Assembly: GCA_036346405.1 (NCBI GenBank)
Contig: CM070548.1
Span: 48,099,779-48,163,778 of the forward strand
Direction: 5' to 3'
Length of the DNA: 64,000 nucleotides
Source of the DNA: Phyllostachys edulis
Lineage: Eukaryota > Streptophyta > Magnoliopsida > Poales > Poaceae
Each line of letters begins with the position of its first letter. The stretch's first letter is position 1. The notes under the pieces are model-generated. The model had not been told where the DNA came from, searched no databases, and worked only from the letters and a program-made list of their open reading frames with translations. Shown piece by piece: positions 56,125 to 64,000 of the stretch. Position numbers and translations under genes: made by a program.

Positions 56125-56430
56125 ATTTGCCGCTTCATTCCTATTGATGTCACCAAATTTGGATACCGTTTAGCAAAGTGGTATATGACAGAGGTTGTAT
56201 ACAACAGAGATGGTATTCGCCAGAATTGGTATAATGTCAGATCGACAGAGACGGTTAATTTGCACGACGTGCTAGAAAAATTAGTGTTGGACCGAGGATA
56301 CCAGTTTACCTTGTGTCAGCATCAGAGTATCTATAAAACCTTGGATAGTTGTTTAAATGTCAGTATTGTGTATCGCCCTCAATCTGTGGACAGATTAAAA
56401 GATAAATTAGTTGTGCCTTACTCATAGTAC
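56125..56430 (+). pseudogene. Integrase core, first and more diverged copy
   Basis: Reads CRFIPIDVTKFGYRLAKWYM, TEVVYNRDGIRQNW, then KLVLDRGYQFTLCQHQSIYK, LNVSIVYRPQS. It follows the pattern of the chromovirus integrase core (AHFIPV..T.....LA.LY...IV..HG.P..IVSDRG.QFT...W......LGT.L..ST.YHPQTDGQ) but with many changes. The Asp of DRG is present, the Glu of GQTER is not. A second copy follows at 56640. Confidence 0.55.
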
Positions 56431-56639
56431 CAGGTCGAGCAAGTAAGTGTTCTGTGCAGAGTTTCCCTATAGCACCATCTATTAGCCAGTTCGCAGTAGT
56501 CACCCTCTAAAGTTTACAATGGTTGATCGTGTCAGTCATTGCTTAGCCAGGAGTAGATCATATCACCAAGTATGTAGATTTTGCGTGGATCATGAAGCAG
56601 AAGGCCAAGTGTCTTTAATCCTAAAAGGGATTGATACCT

Positions 56640-57450
56640 GTTGAAGATCTGTGTTAAGGATTGTACGACAGAGGTGACAGAGATGTATCAGTCAGCTCAG
56701 GTTTTGAAGCTCAGAAGAAGATAGTGTCAGATCGAGGATCTCATTTTACCTCTCGTTTCTAGCAGAGTCTGCATGAAGCCTTAGGGACTCACCTGAATTT
56801 CAGTACTGCATACCATCCCCAGACGAATGGACAGACTGAAATAGTTAATCAAATATTAGAGGATATGTTGAGAACCTATGCCCTAGCTAATGCCATCAGG
56901 TAGGACAAAAGTTTGCCATATGCAGAATTCTAGTGCAACAACAGCTATCAAGCTAGTCCGCAAATGTCACGATTTGAAGCTTTGTATGGTCGTGCCTATA
57001 GAACCCCTTTGAATTAGTCAGAAACAGCTGAACGTTTAGCATCTGGACCAGATATTATTCAAGAAGCCAAAGAACATGTGGCTATGATCAGAGAAAGATT
57101 AAAGATAGCCCAATCAAGGCAAAAGAGTTATGCTGATAATCGCCGTCGTGATCTCAGCCTCGAACCAGAAGATTCTGTATGTCTTCGAGTTACGCCACTC
57201 AAAGGTGTAAAAAGTTTCATGCTAAAGGGAAGCTTGCCCCTAGTTGAAGAAGTGCCTTCGTGTGCTAGAAGAACAAGCCCCGTTGGAGTCAATTGAGTTG
57301 AAAAAAAAAGATCTCACTTATAAAGAGCTGCCAATCAAGATTTTGGATGTCATAGAGCGTCGTACCAGAAGCAAGACCGTTTGTTTTGCAAAGTTCAGTG
57401 GAGCAACCCCTCAAAAGAAAAAGCAACGTAGGAGCATGAAGAAGAGCTGA
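56640..57450 (+). pseudogene. Integrase core (second copy) and C-terminal domain
   Basis: Reads KKIVSDRGSHFTSRF(stop)QSLHEALGTHLNFSTAYHP, QTNGQTEIVNQILEDML, SLPYAEF(stop)CNNSYQ, FEALYGRAYRTPLN, then KIAQSRQKSYADNRRRDLSL, VCLRVTPLKGVKSF, KKCLRVLEEQAPLESIEL, LTYKELPIKILDVIERRTRS. These are the Tekay/Del integrase core with Asp and Glu, the GPY/F-type region and the chromodomain neighbourhood (LPIKILD.....RS....VQW). Several stops and two frame changes. The frame ends about 70 bp before the polypurine tract, as usual. Confidence 0.88.
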
Positions 57451-57507
57451 AAGCCGAGTTCCCTAGCCTTTTCTCTAGTTAGCCCGAATCTCGGGGACGA
57501 GATTCCT

Positions 57508-57524
57508 TTAAGGGGGGGGAGGTT
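57508..57524 (+). other. Polypurine tract of the Tekay/Del-like element
   Basis: TTAAGGGGGGGGAGGTT directly before the 3' LTR start TGTAACATCC. It primes plus-strand synthesis and fixes the LTR start at 57525. Confidence 0.88.
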
Positions 57525-60500
57525 TGTAACATCCCAAATTTCTGAGCTTTTAAAAATCTTTTGAATAGTTAGTAGGAGAAAATTCGCCATTTGGATTTTA
57601 TTTGAATTTAATTTAAAAGCTTAAACATGGACTTTGTACATCAAACAATTTAATATGATTAAAGTCAACATCAACAATGGTCAAAATTATTTTATTTGGA
57701 TTCTTTGTGCTTGGATATATTTTCTAGAATTTTCTAGAATTTTTCCAGGTTCATTTGCTATTTTCTATTGCTTATTTGGATTTCTACTATTTTCTAAAAA
57801 GAAAAACCTATTAAAATCTCAGATAATGGCTTCGGGCCGAATCCACTGCTTGGCCTATCCATCCTTTTCCTTCCCTCAGCCCATCCCGTGGCAAAGCCAA
57901 GCCAGCTTGGCTTGGCAATTCTGTTCCTTCTTGCAGCCCACTCCTACCAGATTCTCCTTGTGACACCGCCCTCGTCGCGTGCCGTTTGATTGAGTTTGGA
58001 CGCTCAGATCAGCATCGCTCGCATGCGTCCGCGTTTTGCGTTCACTGCCGCGTGGGCTGCTCCCTTGTCACGCTGTCGAGTGGACCCGTCTCCGAGTCGT
58101 CGTTCCCGCTACGTCTTCTTCTCCGCACAGTCCCGCCCAGAGCCGCCATGGATTCCTCTCAATGCTTCATCCGACAACACGTTATCTTAACTAAACCATC
58201 TCAGATCTTGTTACCAAATCCTATCTCTTGTTATTCCGCGTCCGTATCTGCAATCAAACGTCACCAAATCAGATTCTATCTCTTTCCAATCTCGAATTTC
58301 TTATGTGTTCCTCACAGACTCGATTGGGATCTTTCTATCTGGTGCCGCCCCAGCCCTATAAATAGGACCACCGGGTTCGCCAGCGCCTCCTGATCCCATA
58401 GCCGCCACCCTCATCCACCCTAAAGCCCTAGCGCTGCCGTAATCTATGATCTAGGGTTTCCGGCTGAGCTTCTTCATCTTTGAATTGCGCTGTCGCCGTC
58501 ACCACCGCCGTCGTCGTGGAGCATACCACCGAGACCGCCATCACCAGAGCTACCTCCAGCACCCTTCCTCACCGTCAACACATCGCCGGAGGCCTTGTCT
58601 GACAATAACCGATCTACTTCGCCGCCTTGAGCTCACCACCGGCCACCACCGTTCACCTCAACCACCCGGAGACAGCCCGTGAGGTGCGCAACAGCAAGAT
58701 CTACCTCCTGGTACCATCCACTGTCGGCGTAGCACCACCGTTCGCTGGAGACCTTCGGGCCCTGTGCCGGTTGCTGTTGATCTGACGTGGCGAGCCCGCG
58801 TCAGCGTCCACCTCAGCCTCCGTGCATGCGTGGCAGCCTTGTGTCGCGTGCGCGGCACCGAGTTAGTCTTCGCGCCAACAAGCATGCCGATCGGCGTCCG
58901 GTCGGCGTCGGACCGGCACCCTGGCGACATGTCGCGCGAGATTAGTCGGTCGGATTCACTTGGCTTAGTCCACCGGTCTCCAGATTCTATGGGCTCGGTA
59001 GACCTAGTCTACCGTGAGCCATGAGTCTGACGTGCGGGTCCTACATGTTAGAATTTCCTTTGATTTCTTTTATTTCCGAAAAATCCTTCGCTGACGTCAG
59101 CCGACGTCATTATTCCGATTTTCTATTAAAGGATAATTCGGGATAATCCAAAAATAGGGTTTTCTTTAGATTTCAAACTTTCCAAGCTCATATCTTGTGC
59201 ATCTGAACTCCGATTGAGCTCATTCAAATTCCTAAATTCATATAAATTCGAGATCTATTTATCTGAGATTTTTATTTAATTTTTGGAGTTTGTTTTGCCT
59301 CTGTTATTTATTTGTTTTGTTTATTTGCTTTCCGTTGCGAGTAGACGTCGATACTTCGGGAAGATTTAAAGAAGAAGGAATACCTCAAGAGCAAGATCAG
59401 TACTTAGACCTATCTCAAGGCAAGTTATACTTTTGATCATATTGAACCCAGTTTTCAAAAACTACTTTGATTCAAAGTATTGCATTTACTTTAATTATTT
59501 ATTTAAATGCTTTTGGGTTTAGTTAATATCCAATTTGTTATGACCTCCTTGTCTAATTGTATGCCATAATCTTTTGTCACCCTAGTTTGGTTTATTTAAT
59601 TGGTGCTATGGTATTACCAGCGTGGGTTGGTTAGGTACGATTAGTTTACTTAGCCATGCTACGAGTCATCATTTCATGTGAGTCGCAATAATAAACTTGA
59701 CTAAGTGACTATGGAACCATTTGATAAAATTGTGTGTACTATGTGCTATTACTCGTTGATGGCATATGTTGCACTTAACCAACAGGGTGGGAAAGGATTT
59801 AGACTGAGGTAAGTGGTCTGGTATACTTTTATGGTGGATCTATGTTGGCGGGAATGATAGGTTAGAATTTGGAAGTTTTGCCTCGGTCAATTAAGGATTT
59901 AACCTTGTGCGCCATTGAACTAGGCCTTTCGTACAACCACATGCCTGGTATGGGACGGGCCTAACTTAGTAAGTTATGGAGTCTTGACATTGATTACTCA
60001 GGTTGTAGGTTAGCTATGTCGGATTGGGTGGAGTTGTGTACTACCAAATAGTCGCATCACGGGGCGGTTCACCGTTTCCCTGTCCAATGATGTGCGTCTG
60101 TGGCGGCTAAGCATACCAGGAGTGTCAATGTTGGGATGAAATTTCTGAAAGGTTTTGTTGTGATCAGCTCCGTACAAGTTGATTGCATCTTGTGGGTAAA
60201 GTGTACAACCTCTGCGAGTGTTAATCAATCTATTGAATAGCGGCGTCATGATTATGGATATCTTTCGGGGATTTCACGAGGGTAGATTTTATAAAACTTG
60301 GAATGGGACAGCTGTGTGAGATAACTTATGTAGCTGTGTGAATAACTTGTTTAGACTATGTGTCTTTGTGAAAACAAATGATAAAACTTATTATTGTCTA
60401 TTTGTTTTGAATTATGCTTTCAATTTATTATTCGTATTCAAATTGCAAATGTTGCATTTCTGCAAAAGAACCACAGAAGCTATTCCTATGGAATAAGCCT

Positions 60501-60914
60501 GCATCTATAATTTGCATTCTGTGGTATAACTTGCGAGTACAGTGTGTACTCATGCTTGCTTTAATAAATCAAGCAGAGGTGAAGGAATCGCCAGTCAACA
60601 AGGTCTACTTCAAATATCGTGGAGAACTAGGTCGCGCACCCCAGCTGATTGCCTGCGGACATATGGATGGGTTTCACTGAAATTATTTTGTTTCGTTTCG
60701 CTGCTGCTTCATTGAGCTATTTGCCCTCTGAAGCATTAATTGTAAACTTGACCTTAAGGTCTTTACTCTGATATTTATTGTTATTTGTCTATTTATTAGT
60801 TATCTTTGTATATAGAAATGATAATTCACTTATATTCTGCTGTGATTATTAGCGTGATCTTGGTAGTGCGATATACACTGAAGAATTCAAAATTATATAT
60901 TTTGGATCCCGACG
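57525..60914 (+). mobile_element. 3' LTR (3390 bp) of the Tekay/Del-like element
   Basis: Complete LTR from TGTAACATCCC to GGATCCCGACG, followed by TAGGA. It shares the general plan of the solo LTR 36871-40051: AT-rich start, GC-rich leader with TATA box, and a second AT-rich half with CAAGTTATAC.TTGATCATAT text. No coding content; frames such as 57986-58393 are by-products. Confidence 0.9.
58357..58363 (+). promoter_or_regulatory. TATA box of the 3' LTR
   Basis: CCCTATAAATAGGACC, then a GC-rich leader with ACCCTAAAGCCCTAGC. Typical for Tekay/Del LTR promoters. Confidence 0.6.
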
Positions 60915-60919
60915 TAGGA

Positions 60920-61500
60920 GCAGCCAACCGCGCGGGGCGCGCGCGCGAAGGTGTGCTTCAGGGGCTGCAGCTTTTGCGATGGCCGATGGCGACGTCGCCC
61001 TCTGCGAGTGGCGCGCGACCGGTGGTGTGTGCACTATCTCCCCTCGTGCCTCACGTTTGCGGGGGCGAATGTCTAGCGATCTGACCAGTCACCGGCCTAA
61101 CTCGACGGGCAGATCGATCGATCTGGCTGGCCGCGACCATGATGTGCCCCACGTGGCCGGCCGAACGTACAAAGACTACATAAGCTTGTTGGTTGCGAAT
61201 TTTGCTTGGTACCTGCTGAGATGTTGAATGGGTGTGCACGCCGTGTGCTATACTGTGGCTCTAATAATAGTTAGCTGCTTAACCCATTGCTTCTTGATAT
61301 GGTTCATGCGCAAGGAATTGGAAAGTGGTTCGCAAATAGAAGATGCCAGGAATGATTCTGAGATACTATTGGGGTTTTGCTGAGTTGGGACTTCGGATTT
61401 GCACGCAGCCAGTTGTATTCGATCCCGACCACCAAGGGTTAAAATTATAAACATCCCAGGTAAAAAATAATGGTTAACAAAAAGAGCAGAATAGAACAAA
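60920..61500. other. Low-copy DNA downstream of the Tekay/Del-like element
   Basis: 60930-61170 is GC-rich and resembles 51480-51640 in order (CGCGACCGGTG, CTCGTGC.TCACGTTTGC, GATCTGACC, GTGGCC.G). 61240-61500 has a - strand frame of 83 codons that I do not recognise. Confidence 0.4.
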
Positions 61501-61625
61501 CCTTAAAATTGTATGGACATCTCAAACAGGTAAACATGTTTTTCAAAAGGAAAAATGAATCATAAACATAAAAACCTTTCTAGTGGCAAAGCCACATATT
61601 AGTTGTGTGTGAACTAACCCCACAG

Positions 61626-61651
61626 TTTTTTTTTTTGGGGGGGGGGGGGGG
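61626..61651. repeat. Homopolymer pair T11 G15
   Basis: Eleven T followed by fifteen G. A likely place of sequencing or assembly error. Confidence 0.95.
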
Positions 61652-61885
61652 AAATGACTGATACTTCTCAAAATTTACCCATAAATACATATAAATTTGT
61701 AAAAATAACCTCACTAAAATATGACATAGTGATAATTGTATTAACTCCCATCATAAAGTTTCTGCATTCGCCACCAGACCTTACTACATTCGCAATTTCG
61801 GCATAGGCGCACAACCGAGGCCAATTGAAGTATTTTTACCATGTACTACTATCAAATGTTAGAATTAGGCTCATAAATGCAAGAA

Positions 61886-61935
61886 TTTATTATTATTATT
61901 TAATCCTTATTATTATTATTATTATTATTTTAAAG
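61886..61935. repeat. (ATT)n microsatellite, interrupted
   Basis: Two runs of ATT units separated by TAATCC. Confidence 0.9.
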
Positions 61936-62264
61936 TTAATTCCTCGTGAACTTTATTTCTAATTCTAACCCTATTGGTCACGCTCCCTCCCCCCCTATGG
62001 CGTGGCCAAACCGTGCTGCCACGCCACCTATTGCGGCGTGGCCAAAGCTGCCACACAAGCCCTCGTTCACGCACAGTGCTAGCGTGGAGGGCTTGCGTCA
62101 TCTGTCATGCCTTAACTCATAGCATAACAGTGGGGGACTTAAGAGTTTCGGCGCCGCTAGTTTTTCATTTTCCCCATCTCCCCCATAACTCCCGTGCGCC
62201 TCTCTACCTCCCGCCGCCTGTGCTCCTCCTACTGCCGGATGTCCTCTCCCGCCACTCTCTGCAA

Positions 62265-62445
62265 AGTAAGATGTGACAACACTCTGCAAAGTAAAACGTG
62301 ACAACACTCTGCCTCCTCAGCTTTTTAGACCAAAAATATAGGACTCTGCAAAAGCAAACGTGACAACACTCTGCAAAGTAAAACGTGACAGGACTTTGCC
62401 TCGCCAGCAACTTTTCAGAAAGACAAAACAACACTCTGCCTCGCA
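62265..62445. repeat. CTCTGCAAAGTAAAACGTGACA repeats
   Basis: Four to six imperfect units of ACTCTGCAAAGTAAAACGTG, partly tandem (62270-62305, 62340-62395), with CTCTGCCTC variants in between. Confidence 0.8.
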
Positions 62446-62556
62446 GGCTACTCACATGAATTTAACCACACCATGCCAACCCTATGGCTTATTAAAGCAG
62501 GTGGAAGAGATCTGGGAGAGATCACTATACAACCAAACCCAACGCTACACTAGAGC

Positions 62557-62830
62557 TTGCTTCACCACGCCGGGATGGACAAGATGAGGAAGCAAGGGGA
62601 CAAGATCCACGAACTAGCAAGGGCTGCTAGGGCCTGGGACGAACAAACAAGGGCTGCTGCGGCCAGGGTCGAACAAGAGGAGCGTGCCAGGAGGGCAGCT
62701 TTCCGCAATGACGCCCCCCATAGCAACATCCCCTATCAGAACATTCCAACCGAGCATTCACCGCAACACCCGCCAGAAGGGGAGATGTCGCCCCTTTGTT
62801 GGTGCAAGTACCAATGCAAGTTATGGATTG
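62557..62830 (+). pseudogene. Gag-like fragment, second copy
   Basis: An open frame reading KIHELARAARAWDEQTRAAA, ARVEQEERARRAAFRNDAP, SNIPYQNIPTEHSPQHPPEG. It matches 40255-40430 at DNA level, where the frame is broken. It ends in unrelated text near 62830. Function unknown; helical, charged text fits gag of a non-autonomous LTR element. Confidence 0.45.
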
Positions 62831-63056
62831 TTAAATGTTACATGCACATAGTGTTATGTATCACCGTAGCTATGTATCACTGTACCTTCAATTGTTTTTG
62901 ATATTTCAAAAGGAAGTCCCTTTGTTACCATCTTACCACAAAATCATAAGGTTCCAAATCTATAAATCAAGTCCGAACTAAATTCAACCATGACCTCGAT
63001 TCATAATTTAGAAACCAACTGCAATCACGCATGCAAAAGCGAATCGTGTTAGCCCC

Positions 63057-63277
63057 TGTCACACCACAATTTTTTTAAGAAAGGTTACAAATTTTATCTG
63101 GGTGCTAGATCATCCCAAGAACACATCTGGAACTTTTATAATTTTAGGAATTTATTTGCTATTATTTAGCCCGATCAAACTTGAGGGGTTTGAAGTTAAA
63201 ACAGTAATCATGGCTCCGATCGGACCTTCCGAACATTCATTTTGGGCCGATCGGACCGTCCGACAAGACTCATTATG
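63057..63277 (+). mobile_element. Probable LTR start fragment
   Basis: TGTCACACCACAATTTTTTT resembles the TGTAACATCCCAATTTT starts of the Tekay/Del-type LTRs, and the following text contains TCGGACCGTCCGA motifs as at 36540-36660 and 41965-42070. No end was found. Confidence 0.35.
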
Positions 63278-63508
63278 TTAGGCCCTGTCACGCCACATAT
63301 AAAGGCGCGACAAGACAGGCTTGTCGCACCATGATATCTGGCGTGACAATCCTGCTTTGTCACGCCCTAATATGTTGCGTGACAGGGCCTGGTCAGACGG
63401 TCCGATTGGCCCAAAATGAATGTTCGGACCGTCCGACCAGGCCCTGTTCCGCCACATATCAAGGCATGACAAGGCAGGCTTATCACGTCATGGTATCTGG
63501 TGTGACTA
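63278..63508. repeat. 163 bp spaced direct repeats with GTCACGCC
   Basis: 63278-63345 and 63441-63508 are near-identical (GGCCCTGT.(A/C)CGCCACATAT, GACA(A/G)GCAGGCTT). Between them are CACGCC/GGCGTG in inverse form and TCGGACCGTCCGA palindromes. Confidence 0.8.
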
Positions 63509-63700
63509 CTGCCACGCAAGCATCTGCGTTGGCACGACGGGTGGGCAAGTGCTTACGTGGTATATTTTGTCACGCCGAGGTAAGTGGCGTGACAACGTAT
63601 TTGCCACGTCACGGGTAGTGGTGTGGCCAAAGGGGTCAGAATTGAAAATAAAGTTCGCGAGGGATTAACTTTAATATAAAATAAAAAAAATGATTAAATA

Positions 63701-64000
63701 ATTAAAAAAACTCTAAGTGCAAAGACTCGTTCATTCCTGGAATTCCAAAACATTCATGGTTTAGTCCCATATTGCTTAGCCAAGTGCTCGGAGAGCAATT
63801 TATAAGGTGAAGTCCTTGTCACCCCTTGAAACATGTGGCATATGACATGGAGTGACATGAGGAGGACTATAGCTAAAGCCACGCACGCACGCGCGTACTT
63901 TCGCATGGCAATCGTGTGACTTGCGACTTGCGATGCGCGACCATGAACGTGTTGTGAACCTAGTCCACTTGTCTTTTGCTAACTGTGCATTTATCTCTCT
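63701..64000. other. Right edge of the window, no feature recognised
   Basis: AT-rich then mixed sequence with a short CACGCACGCACGCGCG run near 63882. No coding frame or repeat that I can name. Confidence 0.4.

Larger units (their letters stand above)
54012..60914 (+). mobile_element. Tekay/Del-like Ty3 element (chromovirus), internally deleted
   Basis: Flanked by TAGGA at 54007-54011 and 60915-60919. The 5' LTR is reduced to its first 530 bp; the 3' LTR (57525-60914) is complete. The shared 530 bp differ only at scattered positions, so this is one of the younger insertions here. Terminal bases have changed: the start reads AGTAAC for TGTAAC and the end GACG for GACA. Gag, protease and most of the reverse transcriptase are missing or unreadable; integrase and the C-terminal domain remain. 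Confidence 0.87.
61900..63700. mobile_element. Element with long inverted terminal repeats (about 1.8-2 kb)
   Basis: 61910-62075, read in reverse, matches 63530-63690: AAATAAAGTTC(A/G)CGAGG, ATTAACTTTAA and, further inside, CACGCCAC, CGGCGTG and CAC(A/G)(C/T)AAGC in the same order. Beyond the clear part the arms fade on both sides, so termini and duplication are not fixed. Long arms suggest a MULE-like or foldback element. No transposase. It carries a gag-like fragment and two internal repeat blocks. Confidence 0.55.

Noticed and set aside
63276..63510. A CRISPR-like array of spaced repeats
   Set aside because: Only two long units with inverted words between them, in a plant nuclear context; this is repeat-element interior.

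Overview
This window reads as a repeat-dense intergenic stretch of a grass (Poaceae) nuclear genome; I cannot name the species. Evidence: Ty3-type LTR elements with 3-5 kb LTRs starting TGTAACATCC, a Ty1/copia element whose LTR starts TGTTGGAAATATGCCC (known from the grass Angela/BARE group), a Tat-like Ty3 element with two RNase H regions, CACTA ends with CACTACTACA and CACAGACGG subterminal repeats, and Ac/Ds-like hAT ends. I find no intact protein-coding gene, no rRNA or tRNA gene, no CRISPR array and no bacterial feature. The only recognisable host gene is a broken F-box-type gene.

Layout. 1-9655: an LTR (A, + strand) carries an internally deleted element of the same family (B, - strand, 3685-9558, duplication GAAGT). 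9656-15360: a 5'-truncated copia element (- strand) whose 3' LTR was hit by LTR A and by a solo LTR (10037-12488, duplication ATTTG). 15361-21690: the F-box pseudogene (- strand), split by a 5.1 kb solo LTR (15748-20887, duplication GCGAA) and by a 0.46 kb stretch of unknown origin. 21838-27790: two orphan CACTA ends, a second decayed copia element (22615 to about 25900) and a diverged array of about 290 bp repeats on both sides. 27900-30425: an Ac/Ds-like hAT element. 30788-45270: a decayed Tat-like polyprotein (+ strand) interrupted in pol by an 8.3 kb terminal-inverted-repeat insertion (35633-43955, duplication TGGTCGAG), which holds a solo LTR (36871-40051, duplication ACTTA), a gag-like remnant and a minisatellite. 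45757 to about 47200: another copy of the copia LTR. 47820-50498: a CACTA element (duplication AGC) with a broken ULP1-type protease gene. 50502-52157: low-copy GC-rich DNA. 52166-53648: a hAT derivative (duplication TACAAACC). 54012-60914: a Tekay/Del-like Ty3 element (duplication TAGGA). 60920-64000: low-copy DNA and a long-inverted-repeat element.

The parts do not form a pathway. What the window offers is a relative insertion history: eight insertions can be bounded by target-site duplications, several nested in one another. I found no convincing undescribed biological system. The most unusual structures are the giant inverted LTR pair at 1-9655, the 8.3 kb inverted-repeat insertion in the Tat pol gene, and the CACTA element with two right ends.
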